Assembly: GCA_037178625.1 (NCBI GenBank)
Contig: CM074132.1
Coordinates: 1,240,001 to 1,304,000, forward strand
Direction: 5' to 3'
Length of the DNA stretch: 64,000 nucleotides
Source: Skeletonema tropicum
Taxonomy: Eukaryota > Bacillariophyta > Thalassiosirophyceae > Thalassiosirales > Thalassiosiraceae
The translations under genes were made by a program, and so were the position numbers. Positions 1-11,107 of the stretch are shown here, piece after piece. Each line of letters begins with the position of its first letter. Positions within the stretch are counted from its first letter, which is position 1. The notes under the pieces were generated by a model that ran no database searches, was not told the origin of the DNA, and saw nothing but the letters and a program-made list of their open reading frames with translations.

Positions 1-169
1 TTGTCATACTCGAATGTAGCCTTGCAAGATGTCGAGGAGTGAAAGGAACCCGGAGAAGCTTCTGATTGAACTGATTACCATTGATCTGGAGCGGTGTTTG
101 CTAGACGTAATATTGACTTCATAGCTGATAAACTGACATTAACTTTAATTGCTACATATACATCAAATC

Positions 170-1941
170 TTATCTCTTTTCTCGAAATCCACGACGACGT
201 AAAGGTGAAAAACGCACATGATGTAATGTAACAGCCAAGCCCTGGAAAAGATTAAACGCAGCAAGTGACAGAAGAATCCCGTTGAGAGACTTTCCCAGTG
301 GAGAAAGTAAGCAGGATACCATCACCCCAACTCCCATTGCCGTGATGACTGCAAGATCTTTAAAACTTCCAAGACCAAGAAGCGCTCCTTCGCCAGCAAA
401 CACTAGCCCGTTCGCTAAATGAATGAATGAAGAGATAGCTGCAGGACCCTTCACAGCTTCAATTACTTTTGGAAGAGGCGAAAAAAGCGGAGTGATTGTT
501 GGCAATAAGAAGTACTGTCCGACTGCCAACACCAATCCAAGCAGACATCCATATCCAAATATTCTATCCGCCGTCTCTCGGCCAGCGCTATCTCCACCCA
601 TTGCTCTAGCAGAAGATACCATAGATGCAGCTGTTGCTTGGATACCGAGATGTGCAACCACGCCAAGTGAGTATATTTGCATTGTAATACCGTACGCAGC
701 CGCTGAAACTCCAGTAGGATCTAATGCCTGTGCTCTTCTCGCTGCACAAACAAACGCCACGTTCAAGGTTGCTTGTCGCAGTAGAATTGCCAGTCCTCCT
801 TGAATCAATGGAATCAATGCTTTGAGTGATGGCGGCTTCAGCAATCTCGTCAATTTCACTAGCTTTCTACGAATCAGGAGCTTCACATATATCAAAGAAG
901 AGATAGTCTCTGAAACGCTAGTCGCAGCTGCAGCACCAGCTGCTCCAAATCCACGCTGTAGACTGGATAGAATAAACGAACTTTGAGCAGTAGAAGAAGC
1001 ACCCCTTCCAATCCCGAAAATGAACAATGGATCAAGAACCATATTAATAAAATTTGTTGTCAGCGTAACCTTTAGTGGAGTCACCGTGTTGAGCATTCCA
1101 TTATATGCGGCAAAGCCACAAGATGAGAGCAGCGCAGGTAGCATTCCAAAAGCTCTCAGCCTCAGATATGGAACAGCGTAGGCCATAACGCTCGTTCCTG
1201 ATTTTGGCAGCACCATTCGGAGCACTTGTTCAGGGAAAGCAATCAAAATGAGTGATCCAATCCCACCCAGTACATTACAAAGAAACATACTCTGCGTGTA
1301 AGCATTGCGTGCAGTTACATAGTGAATATGATGAGAATACATCAGTGCAAAGATAGTTAAAAATACAGATGTATGAATCACAGAAAAGTATATGTAATTC
1401 ATCATTGTTCCAATCCTCCAATCCTTACCTCACAAACTCGATCTCTTGCCTCATCCCACTTCTCCTCTCCAATCGCCCTAGCCACAACAGGCGCTGTAAT
1501 AGTCGGCAAGAACGCTGCCAAGAAGTAAACTGTAAAGAAACACTGATTCGCTGCACTCTGCGCAGCTAGTGCTAGAGGATCTCGTAGCCTTCCCACGTAA
1601 AAGGTATCAACTGCGTTGACGATTGGGACCACCATTAGATTTAACATCGTTGGAATACATGTCTGTAATATCTTTTTGTCAAGTTTGTCGAGTTTGCCAG
1701 TTGTGGGTGAGAGTCTTGGGAGAGAAGACACGAGGCGATTCCATGATGATATGCTACTTCCGTCATATTGTTCTATGGACTCATTTGCCACCGATTTGCG
1801 AGGCGATGCTACTCTAATTGAATGCTGTGCCAAGCCTAAGCGTGGATTTGATAAAGTTACAGCAGACCTGATGGGTTGCCCTTGAAAACCATGTATTATT
1901 GTAGCCGCCGATAGCAGTAGTAGCGGAAAAAGAAGCTTCAT
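170..1941 (-). CDS. MATE-family efflux transporter, probably plastid-targeted, two exons
   Basis: Multidrug and toxic compound extrusion (MATE) carriers export organic cations or metabolites in exchange for protons or sodium. Exon 1 is 1941-1429 and exon 2 is 1291-170. The 137-nt intron has a GTAAG donor and a CGCAG acceptor, and joining is phase 0 (DRVCE then SMFLCN), giving about 544 aa. The first exon has a hydrophobic leader ending near HGF, so a signal peptide followed by Phe is possible and would fit diatom plastid import. It then has the MATE start (PTMLNLMVVPIVNAVDTFYVG). The second exon carries the remaining hydrophobic helices, with PLFIFGIG and GAAGAAAATSVSE segments typical of plant DETOXIFICATION proteins. 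It is divergent from the GT92 gene, with 325 bp between them. Substrate cannot be inferred. The family call is firm; plastid location is inference. Confidence 0.88.
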
Positions 1942-2266
1942 GGTCTAATAATGCATTTGTTGTGAGTTGTGAGTGCGAGTTGTCGTGTCGAGTGTCGATT
2001 GTCAAGAGGTCGGTCACACTTTTGACTCGACTACTCATGTGGACTACGCCGTCCGAGGCTGTCCGATATCGCTGTCCCTTTTGCAGACCCTCAAGAATGC
2101 ATCAAAAATCTGTCCAGCGACAAAAAAGGCCGTTGCTTTTGATCGACACGAATGAAGCGATGAAAAATGCTGGCAAATGCATGGATGTTCATGGATGGCA
2201 TCTCGATAGATGGAGGTAAGCACTGATAGTAATAGTAAGGACCAGCGACCATAGGTACAAAGCAGT
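1942..2266. promoter_or_regulatory. Divergent intergenic region between MATE and GT92 genes
   Basis: The start codons of two oppositely transcribed genes lie 325 bp apart, so both promoters must sit here. I see no clear TATA box or conserved motif. Open frames in this stretch are short and look non-coding. Confidence 0.35.
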
Positions 2267-5226
2267 ATGGTTGTATCAAACATTTCAAACAATGAAGGCA
2301 TTGCCCAAGCCAAGAAAAAGAGACGGCGCATCAGCCTATCATGCATCCTTGTATCATTAGGTGCCACATATCTAATGTTTCTCTACTCCATTATGGTCGC
2401 CTTTGATGGAGGAAAGAAATTAGAAAATAATGATGAAGGATCGGGTCCGGCTCCTCCATCTTCGTCGCAGCTGCGACCGCCGGCAGTGGTTGGCAGTGTC
2501 AAAAAAGACGATGTTGAAAAATCTCCGCCATCGGAAACGAAGAAGAAGCAAGCGAGAATCGATGATTTTTGCGGATCGTGCACGTATCGAAGTCAGGACT
2601 TTAACTGCGACGAAAGGGTTGCTTGGGTAATGAAGAATAAGGCATTGTCCAAGACTGCGGCCATGATGCAAGACTTGAAATACTGTTTAAAGGACAGTTC
2701 TCACTATGTTGTAGAAGAGGATTCGCCTACAAAGAACGCAAAGTCGCAACAAGACGTGACAGAGGAATGGGGAGTGGAATTAGATCCTATCCTATCAGGA
2801 TCATTCATCAAAGATGTATCTCGTGATGAAATTGTCATTACCAAAGCAAGGACTGGAGAGGAAAAGTACGAAGGTATCATAGACTCTCGAAAAGCAGAAG
2901 ATATCGTAGGATCGGTATTATCGGCTGCCAAATACGGAGACCGTGAGTATGATACTACTCTGAACAGTGATGCCACCAACAGTGAAGGAGGTGGTGGTCG
3001 AACCGCAGAAATGCCCGTGTTGACAGCATATTGTGAACCAGTGAATCAAACTACGTGGAAGACAAAGCCTTTGCCTGTTCGTCAAGGTCCTACCACAAAA
3101 GCTTCCCTCATTCCAGTAGAATATCCCATTGTGAAATCCTGCAAAAACATACAGGCCCAATGGCCCATTGACACACCTCCAGTGGACATTGATCCATTCT
3201 TGCCGTGGATTCATGATGTATTTCCCAGTGCTGATGGAAAAAATGTTGTGTTTATAGCACAGAATCGAAGAAGGTGCTTCAATGGACAACGTTTGAAGGC
3301 AAAGGGGGAGAAGGTACCCAAGGGGGTAGCTGAGCACAATAACTACATTCATATCGATTACAAAAAGAATTATTTCATGAGACCTCAAAGCGCGTTGTTT
3401 CAGCATGTACCGGTGAAGAAGATCCATGTAAACAATGATGAGTCAGTAGATGATGAACCGAGGTATAGGTTGGCATCCCACGAAGATGCCGATCCAGATG
3501 GGGTGGAAACACGTATGATTTGTAGATTCAAACAGTTTGATTCAAATACAGGCAAACTATCGGTTGTTGGGTATTCCTTGTCTGTATATGAAGTTGATTA
3601 CGATTATCACACTCGACGCAAAGGATATCTGCACAGTGCCACCGCAGCAGGATTCGACAATCATATGATTTGGCAATCTCAGCTCCTTTTCAAATGCCCA
3701 ATTCCAGAGGAGTTTACTGAACAAGTGAAAGCAGGAGACACTGTAGTGGACGATTATTCCACACTGTTTGTGGATTTGATTCCAATTCGCACTCCTCCGC
3801 GGTATATATCGCCGAGAGAGTTCCTTCCACCACGTTACAATTTTAAAGGGGATACTGAAGGGCTATTTGTGGCAGACAATGAGTTTGGGAAAGAGCATGT
3901 GTTACCAAAAATTGATGAGAGTGGACGATGGGAAAATATTGTGAGTAATTGTTGGAAGTGTTGAATCTATCTTCTGTTAGCTGCAATTGCCGTGCTTACA
4001 ACCAACCTTTCTTTTATCAGCCCGTGTGTATGCCTAGTCTCATGACTCATGTGATTCCAAAAGGCGAAGATTTGAATGCGCTCATTATACCTCCAGAAAC
4101 CAAAATTAAGAACACGATTGATGTTTTGCCTGAAGCTGCCCCCAAAATACACAAAGTGATAGCTTGCACGTGGGCAGCTACAACGTTTCGCACCCGTGGC
4201 AATAGAGCGCAAGTTGGTGATGGGAAACGTCGCCTTCAAGAATGGCTGGAATTCAATCTGCTGTCGGGATTTGATCACATTTACGTGTATGACAACAGTG
4301 GAGCATTTACAAATGAAGATTCATTAGCGGATGTGATTGGCCTGTTTGATAAAAGTCAGGTTACACGTGTGGACTGGCCATGTAAAATTTGTAGCAATCG
4401 AGATGGAAACGAAGGCGAACGTAGTTCTCAGTATGCAGCTGAAAGTTCTTGCCGGTTGCGATTTGGAGCCCATGCAAGGTGGCTTGGAAGTTTTGATACT
4501 GATGAATACTTGGTTCCAATGGGAGATTTCAATAGTATGGGAGAAGTGGCTGATAAATTCGACGAAGATGGAGTTAAAGTGGCTGTGTTCAAATCAAACC
4601 CTGCCAAGCCCAGATTTGATTTGTTAGAGTAAGTACTTTGATGATGATGGCGCAGCTGCTTTTGGGGCTTGATGTGTTGCATGTATATTGTATACTCACT
4701 CGCAGGCTAATCGGACAATCATCTTCCTCTTAACTCCAGTGAACCGAAGAAAACAATGACAAGCTCGGGGGCCTTCACACCGACAGTACCGGAAAATGAA
4801 ACATTCTTACATACCTACAATTGCAACTGGGAAAATTTCCCAAGAAAGAATGACCTTAGCCACCGCAGGAAACAAATGTACCGCGCTGACTATGTCAAGC
4901 TGCACTATGTTCATTACTCAACCATTACAATTTTGTCGCAATTGTCAGAGGAAGAAACTATACGTGCTGGCGAGCGTTGGACACATCGATACAATGAACC
5001 GCACGCACACGAAGTTGACGAGGAGGTTGAGGCAACAATGTTGCATACCAAGTCGAAAGTGGAACGCAATACAAATGGATGGAAGGATAAATGCAAGCAA
5101 CATGTATCGTCAAAGATTGAATCACATTGTAACCTGGGCTTTCCATTTCCGAAAGATTACAGTCCCCTGACCCATACAAACAAACACCGCCTAGGAGCGA
5201 CGGATGGGTGTACAATTGTTTCATGA
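2267..5226 (+). CDS. GT92 (DUF23) family glycosyltransferase, type II membrane protein, three exons
   Basis: Predicted Golgi glycosyltransferase of family GT92, which includes plant galactan synthases and animal galactosyltransferases. Exons are 2267-3940, 4021-4628 and 4740-5226. The introns are 80 and 111 nt (GTGAGT..TATCAG and GTAAGT..CTCCAG) and both joins keep frame, giving about 922 aa. A single hydrophobic helix at residues about 25-48 after a KKKRRR stretch indicates type II topology. The catalytic domain spans exons 2-3: LQEWLEFNLLSGFDHIYVYDN, then a DxD-type metal site in GSFDTDEY (near residue 715), then HTYNCNWENFPRKND. The roughly 450-residue stem region is unusually long; its second half looks beta-rich, as in plant GALS proteins, but I cannot assign it. 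Sugar specificity is unknown. Confidence 0.88.
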
Positions 5227-5384
5227 ATGACCATATCGAAACGCGATGGTGGCCAAAGTTAGTCGAAGCAATGGCAAAAAGAGGCAAGATAAGTGACTGA
5301 AAAGTCCGTGTGACATCTTCAATGCAATATAATTTAATATAACACAGGTATGAATTGTCATGCCACTATATTATGTACTAATTG

Positions 5385-6230
5385 TCACTTCAATGATCTG
5401 AATTCGCCTGCTCCAGTACTGCCTTCTCGACATCCAACCCTACAATCATCCCATAAGTGATCACTAAGAAAGTCCTTTTTGGAGCCACCTCCAACAACAG
5501 CCTTATTCCCAATCAATCCAAATCGATTGACATGTATATTACCACCCCCAACATAACATCTATCAAATCTCGCCCGGAAAGAGAATCCATCTCGATGGTA
5601 CTCATTTGCAAAACTGTCCCAAGTGAACTTGTTTCTATGACTGGATCCAGCAGCCTTCCAAGCATCAATGCCCAATATGTTTTCAATGGCTGTATCTTCA
5701 CGTTGTCGCATGTTGTAGTCACCCAGTAAAATCATGTTGTCACTCTCCTGGCGTAAACTCTCCTTCAGAAGTTGGCACTGTCGTAATCTTGTACGAGCAC
5801 CTTCTTTGAATGGTGCCAAGTGGCTAGAAGAAACCGATATTGTCGTTTTATTTGGCAAGACAATACGACAGGCAACTGAGGCTAGATTTTCATCCAGAGA
5901 TATCGGTCTAGACTGCTCTGCTAGCTGTTTCTTGAGGAGCAAATCCACATATCCACAATGAGACAGTGTGGTTCCTCCGGCGCTCACATACCCCTGCTCT
6001 TCAAAGATGGTTGTTCCAAAAGATGAAGATGGAGCCTCCTGAAGCGCGATAATGTCAGGACCACTGCTGCCGCGGGCGCTGCCAAGGATGCAGTCTCGAA
6101 TCAAGCGAGGTGCTTCTTGTGCTCGTCTGAAGAGACATGGGGCGGAATATGATGGAGCGGCTTCCGCAATGTTCCATGAGACGATTGTCAGTGGCGTTGA
6201 GTAGCAGCTAGTGATGGCGGCAGACGCCAT
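5385..6230 (-). CDS. TDP2-like endonuclease/exonuclease/phosphatase-fold protein
   Basis: A 281-aa single-domain protein of the EEP (DNase I-like) metal-dependent phosphodiesterase fold. Ordered motifs are visible: SWNIAE near the N-terminus, IIALQEAP (metal-binding Glu), SSHL, LLGDYNMRQRED, FTWDS, RFDRC and SDH near the C-terminus. The GDxNxRxxE and RFDR spacing resembles tyrosyl-DNA phosphodiesterase 2, which removes topoisomerase II peptides from 5' DNA ends. No ubiquitin-binding UBA domain is seen, so it is shorter than animal TDP2. The C-terminal SDH lacks the usual SDHWG continuation (here SDHLWDD). It is divergent from the SNARE gene with 189 bp between starts. The fold is firm; a 5'-tyrosyl-DNA role is inference, and another EEP nuclease is possible. 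Confidence 0.72.
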   Translation of the reverse strand: MASAAITSCYSTPLTIVSWNIAEAAPSYSAPCLFRRAQEAPRLIRDCILGSARGSSGPDIIALQEAPSSSFGTTIFEEQGYVSAGGTTLSHCGYVDLLLKKQLAEQSRPISLDENLASVACRIVLPNKTTISVSSSHLAPFKEGARTRLRQCQLLKESLRQESDNMILLGDYNMRQREDTAIENILGIDAWKAAGSSHRNKFTWDSFANEYHRDGFSFRARFDRCYVGGGNIHVNRFGLIGNKAVVGGGSKKDFLSDHLWDDCRVGCREGSTGAGEFRSLK

Positions 6231-6419
6231 GGTGAATATCGTTCATTTCTGGCAAAAGGTGTCAAGAAGTTGGATTTTCCGAGAAAAGAAAGTAGGTGAA
6301 ATGGGAAACGGGACTCAAACAGATTCATACGGGACAAATGAACCCTCATAAAACGTCGTTGAAAAGCCTCCCTCCATGGCTTCCGTTCCTTCATAATAGC
6401 CAGCTAGAGTAGAGAGGAA

Positions 6420-6962
6420 GTGATGAATAATAATTTGGCATACGGTTCAGGAAGACCGGCATGGGGCGGCGGTGACGTCGAGGACGGTGGCCTAAGCCGT
6501 CGAACTCCACACAATTCAAATGGATCAATCAATAATAGTAATAATAATAACAACGGCTCCTATCAACAGGGTGGTGGAGGACGCAACTATCAATCCAATT
6601 ACCAAGCACCACAATTATCCGGAACGTACGCCGAACAACAAACCCAAGTAATGGAAGATGCCATGAAAACTCATGTCAATGCCGAAACAACTGCCAATAA
6701 TGTGTTGGCGAAATTACATGCGCAGCGACATCAATTGCAAAATGCCAATGATGATACGTGGGAAATGAGGAAGAATGTGGCAACGGCACAGAGGGAATTG
6801 AAGGAGTTGCAACAGAAGGCTTGGGCGAAGAAGAGGCGTTTATATATGATTATTGGATTGTTGGCTACGGTGGATTTAATGTTGTTTTTTAGAATTGTAC
6901 AGTGTGGGGGGAGCTTCTTTTGTAGGCATTATAGCAGTAGTAGTAGTAGCGGCAGCAATTAG
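6420..6962 (+). CDS. Qb-type (Vti1-like) SNARE protein
   Basis: A 180-aa protein with a Gly/Asn-rich unstructured N-terminus (residues 1-65), a SNARE helix (about 68-135) and one hydrophobic segment (about 139-158, RLYMIIGLLATVDLMLFF). The heptads read VLAKLHAQRHQLQNAND, where the Q of HAQRHQL falls at the likely zero-layer position, and the helix ends in a basic KKRR before the membrane span. This is the layout of Vti1/GOS-type Qb-SNAREs, which drive Golgi-endosome membrane fusion. It lacks the long N-terminal Habc bundle of full-length Vti1. About 20 Ser-rich residues follow the membrane span, more than usual. It is convergent with the PLAA gene. The exact subfamily is uncertain. Confidence 0.65.
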   Translation: MMNNNLAYGSGRPAWGGGDVEDGGLSRRTPHNSNGSINNSNNNNNGSYQQGGGGRNYQSNYQAPQLSGTYAEQQTQVMEDAMKTHVNAETTANNVLAKLHAQRHQLQNANDDTWEMRKNVATAQRELKELQQKAWAKKRRLYMIIGLLATVDLMLFFRIVQCGGSFFCRHYSSSSSSGSN

Positions 6963-7062
6963 ATGTTGGTATCATAGTAATAAATTGGATATGAGAGCAA
7001 CAAGCAGCATTCTATACACGCCATACTTGTTATGGAGTTGGAGCAATTCCTATAATTTATTG

Positions 7063-9613
7063 TTACGAGGACAGTATGGACATAATTTCCTTCGACACAG
7101 CACCGGCCATCTCACCGTGACCGCCAGAAACTCGTTGGACCATTGATCCGATGCTTCTTTCATTCGCCAACTTCTTGACTTCAGAACCACAACCACCTGG
7201 AAGAAGCAACACTGTACCCAATGCAACAAGCGAACGCACCATTGCTTCTGTCTCATACTTGCCGCATCCTGCTATCGTACCAACCACATCGACTACTCGC
7301 ATTGCCACTGAAGATGAGAATGTTGTTGTCGATGACGCATGCATGTACGAGGTGGTGTTTAGAATGGCAGTAGCCTACAGAAAGTCTGACATTCTTATTC
7401 CCCGATGTTGCGCATATCTCTGCACAATCTAGAATTTTATCGACAAGGATTCCAGCTGCACCGGCAGAGCCAGGGCCGCCCTTGTAGCAGTTGGCAATCA
7501 ATCTCATCGTTAGCATTGGGACAGCAACCTCCTTGGCAGCTGCATCACCCAATCCCAAACACAGGTCAAGTGCTCCGCCCAGTATCTCTTCCCAGTACGC
7601 ACGACGTTCACTCTTTGCAGCGTCTGGGTGAAGGACTGCAATTCTTGCCAAATCAATTGCAGGAAAGGCGTGTTTGGCATCCCACTGACGGATCATCGTA
7701 TGAAGAGGCGCCAACTCTGCCATTGAAATAGTAGAAGAGTGATAACGATTGGTGGCGGACAGTGTGTTCGCCAACGAGTCTAGCGCTTCACCAGCTTCTC
7801 CTGTGGACAGTTGATTCGATGAAACGCTGTCATTGAATTCACGGATTTTTTGAATGACTTTTGACAATGCCTTTCTTATCGATGCCAGTTTCGAATGTTT
7901 TGTATCCCTTCATTGGCAAATAATCGTAGGTAGGAGTGATATCCATGGGTACAGCAGGCTCTGATGCATAGCTGGGTGCTCCCCATTCCACCACCGCTAC
8001 TGTTCGTTGGGGCAGTAGAGCCTCCTCCTCCTCCCATGCCAATCGTAGGACCAGACTGCCCCGCCCTCTGCCGTATATAATCAGCAATCTGTGCCAAGTA
8101 ATTTTGATCCTAACATGTGTTCATCAATGAATGCTTGTGCCGTAACGAATGGATTCTCTCCATTGTTGTAACCAATTTGCAATTTTTGGACTCCACCTCT
8201 AGGGACATCCACCTCAATTGGCAAGACGTGGTCATACTGTTTCCCATTCAGCGTCCCTGCATTTTCATTCGTCCCGGTCACTTCTCCAACTTCGATCCAA
8301 GTCCCAGACGATGCCGACCACTGCGCAGCGATAGCTTTTCCATCCTTTTGAAATACTTGGACCTGTCCTTCCGAACGACCTTGAGTCAATGCATTCATTT
8401 CCCATTTTGGAAGTTTTGCAATCTCCTCTGCCGAGGGTCCAGTGGAGCGGACAGCCTTGGCTTCAGTGACAGCATCATTGAAGGCTTTTAGCACTTCTGG
8501 AGATGCAGCTAGTGAGGCACGACGCGTGAATATACGAATGTTTCCGTCATGGCATGAACTAACAAAGTCACCAGTAGCGCCAAGTGGAATTACATTCCAA
8601 ACACAACCAGGATGACCAATTACCTGCGCCTCCTTTTCATTTTGTTGACCAATATTGAAAATAGCCACATTGCCATCCTCTGCACCCACTACTACAGCTT
8701 TGGTTGCACCACTCCCAACGACACAAACTGAAAGTAACATTGGTTGATCATATCCAGGATAAGCCAACGTCTCAATACACTTTCCATCTTCAGCCGATCT
8801 AATCTTGACCGTACCATCGTTACTACACGTGTAAATAGAGTGCGTCTCCGCATCGTAGCACACATCACGCATCGGACCAGAGTGATCATTGGAAACTTGT
8901 GCCACAATTTTGGAAGTAATTTCATTCGTATTGGCAGCAGACAACAAGGTCCAAATTCGGACGGTATGTCCCCGAATATTGTTCCCCTCGGCAATTCCAG
9001 CACTCACAGTCACCACCTTCCGTATCGAGTCGGATTCAGCTGGTAATCCTGCAACACTCACGGTATTTTCATGTCCAGCAAGTGTTCCAATGCAAATTGA
9101 TGAATTGTTAGTTTGGAAAATATCCCAAATTTTAGCTGTACCGTCCCAACTTCCACTAACTAGCCACGGCTTGGCACTTTCATTCTGAGGTAAGATCCAA
9201 GATAGACTTGTGACAGCGTTCGAATGTCCCTCCAAGACCTCCTTGAGTTCATTGGAATTTCCATCCATAATGCGGATCTTTCCATCTTTACAGCCCGTCA
9301 CGTAAATCGAAGATTCTGACGGCAAATTATCGAGAGAAGATGATGACAAAATCGCAGTGATTTGATGAGGATGACGTGTATTCGCTCCACCTGGCTGGAT
9401 CTCTAGTTCTCCTCCACTGCTGTTTCCCTGCTTTTGAGAGTCATTGCTATTATCTGGAAGGATGAATTTCGAAATGATTCCGCCCTGAGATCCGGATAGG
9501 AGTTCCAAGTTCTTGCTAACGCCGCTGTGGATTGTGGCGCATCGAGCTGGCTCTCCGTCGGAAAGGAGCTGTGTTGAGAGGACGTATTCGTCGGTTAGAT
9601 CGTCAATGTCCAT
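7063..9613 (-). CDS. PLAA/Doa1(Ufd3)-like ubiquitin adaptor, WD40-PFU-PUL, with four +1 frame breaks
   Basis: Homologue of phospholipase A2-activating protein/Doa1, the Cdc48/p97 cofactor in ubiquitin-dependent degradation. Codons from 9613 encode a seven-bladed WD40 propeller (repeats ending in SGSWDGTAKIWD, CSNDGTVKIRS and SSCHDGNIRIF) followed by a PFU domain. The PFU end, a Gly-rich linker and the PUL armadillo domain continue to 7063 but in shifting frames. Conserved sequence resumes only if one base is skipped at 8109-8110, 7981-7984, 7859-7862 and 7374-7375. The rejoined product would be about 850 aa with all three domains, near the usual family length. No other damage is visible: no in-frame stops outside the shifts and no deletions. 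It may be a sequence-error artefact, a recent pseudogene or a translational oddity. The family call is firm. Confidence 0.85.
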
Positions 9614-9902
9614 GGTTGGTTCTTTTGTACTATGAACGTCAGCCTAATGTTCATGATTGAGCTGATTCGGTCAGCTTCATTTTGCTTCCGATCATTTGGA
9701 TTTCCGTCCAAAAAGATCGTTACCTGTACGTTCACGTACGAGTATACCGATAAATCAATATACTGGTAAATCAAGTATCTACGTAAGTAGTTGAGTAAAA
9801 TAATGAAATCCAAAGATATTTATCTATCGTCCCAATCCTTATTTCAATAGCATGTAATACTTTATCATATTATGTTGTCATGAAAGACATCGTCTGTAAA
9901 AC

Positions 9903-10754
9903 TCAACCTTCAAAATCGCCCCACTCATCATCATCATCTTCTTCTTCTGCATCCTTCTCTTGAGTGTTGCTTATTGCAGTATTTTCGGCAGAGGAAGCAT
10001 TTATCGTGGCAACACCTGCATCGGGAGGTGGCGGAGGTTTCCTTAATCCCACCAGTCCTTTCTTTGGAGTTTGTTTCTTTGCAACTGTGGGAGTTACACG
10101 CTTACTGCCACCACCGCCTTTGATGTTAATATGTATCTTCTCTCCCTCTCTCAAACTCAGATTGGACATTGCTGGCAGGGGCTGCTGCTCTCCACCATCA
10201 TCTCCCTTATTCGATTGATGTTCTAACGATTGCTCAAACTGTTGGTGGAGCACTTGTGCCTTCTCCTCTCTCTTCAGCGCAGCCACATAATCCTCCATGG
10301 TCATTCTAAAATTTGTCGCATCATTCCTTTCTCGGAACCCTACTCCAATAAGTGCCTCCCTTCCTGATCTAGAATCTCGAATTCTCATGGCGAAGTATCT
10401 GGAGGAGTCTACTACGGGTTCCACCCAGTGCTCTAATTTGTGACTTGATTTGTCAGATTTTACTTGGATGATGCTTTGTGCGAACAAATAGGACTCTGTT
10501 GCACCGGTTGGTGCGTTTGCCTTGGGTCTATCTGCCATGATATTGATACAGAGTGAGTCGTCACGTCGATTGACTATGAGGGAGCACGTTGCCAGCGGCA
10601 TGGCGAGGTTCCACATCTCTGCCCTATGACCGTCCGCAGTTTTCATTGCTGGAATTTTGTACACGAACACCTCCTCGATCTTGAGAAGTCTCTGCTCGAT
10701 CACGACCTTCTCTGACGCCGCTTCGTTGGCGCTGCTGCCACCGCCGGTTGCCAT
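9903..10754 (-). CDS. NECAP-like adaptin-ear-binding coat-associated protein
   Basis: A 283-aa protein whose first about 165 residues match the NECAP PHear (PH-like) domain: VFVYKIPAMKTADGHRAEMW, then LEHWVEPVVDSSRYFAMRI and GVGFRERNDATNFRMTMEDY. The C-terminus ends in an acidic run followed by WGDFEG, a WxxF motif used by NECAPs to bind the AP-1/AP-2 alpha or gamma ear. The linker holds the IHINIKGG segment typical of this family. NECAPs act in clathrin-mediated vesicle formation. A Pro-rich stretch (PPPPPD) precedes the acidic tail. The gene is intact and intronless and diverges from the gene at 11108. Confidence 0.92.
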   Translation of the reverse strand: MATGGGSSANEAASEKVVIEQRLLKIEEVFVYKIPAMKTADGHRAEMWNLAMPLATCSLIVNRRDDSLCINIMADRPKANAPTGATESYLFAQSIIQVKSDKSSHKLEHWVEPVVDSSRYFAMRIRDSRSGREALIGVGFRERNDATNFRMTMEDYVAALKREEKAQVLHQQFEQSLEHQSNKGDDGGEQQPLPAMSNLSLREGEKIHINIKGGGGSKRVTPTVAKKQTPKKGLVGLRKPPPPPDAGVATINASSAENTAISNTQEKDAEEEDDDDEWGDFEG

Positions 10755-11107
10755 GATGCTACTATTATTGTCTGAACGAGGAGTTTCTACTTTTATCTTC
10801 TCGACTGCTCTTCTTGCTACCTCTTTCTCTAGAGCTGTTTCTTCTCATCATAGCGGCATGCGGCGGAGGTCATCGTCTAAAAATAATCGTCAAAAATTTT
10901 TGTGAGAATGGGTTGAGTTTTATGTAGGTACCTACCTCTACGTATCTATAGATAGGTCGCTTTTGTACCATTACTTTACGGTACACATCATCATCTTCAT
11001 CCAAATAAACCCAGCACCCAGCGTGTGGCAATTATTTGCATTCTGTTTTCTGTTGCAATGGTACGATACTGCGCTAATCTTGTGGACAGCACCAGCACAC
11101 TAGCAAA
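10755..11107. other. Divergent intergenic region, no gene seen
   Basis: 353 bp separating the NECAP start from the start at 11108. It contains short AT-rich and TACCTAC-type stretches, but no ORF or repeat that I can support. Both promoters must lie here. Confidence 0.4.
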
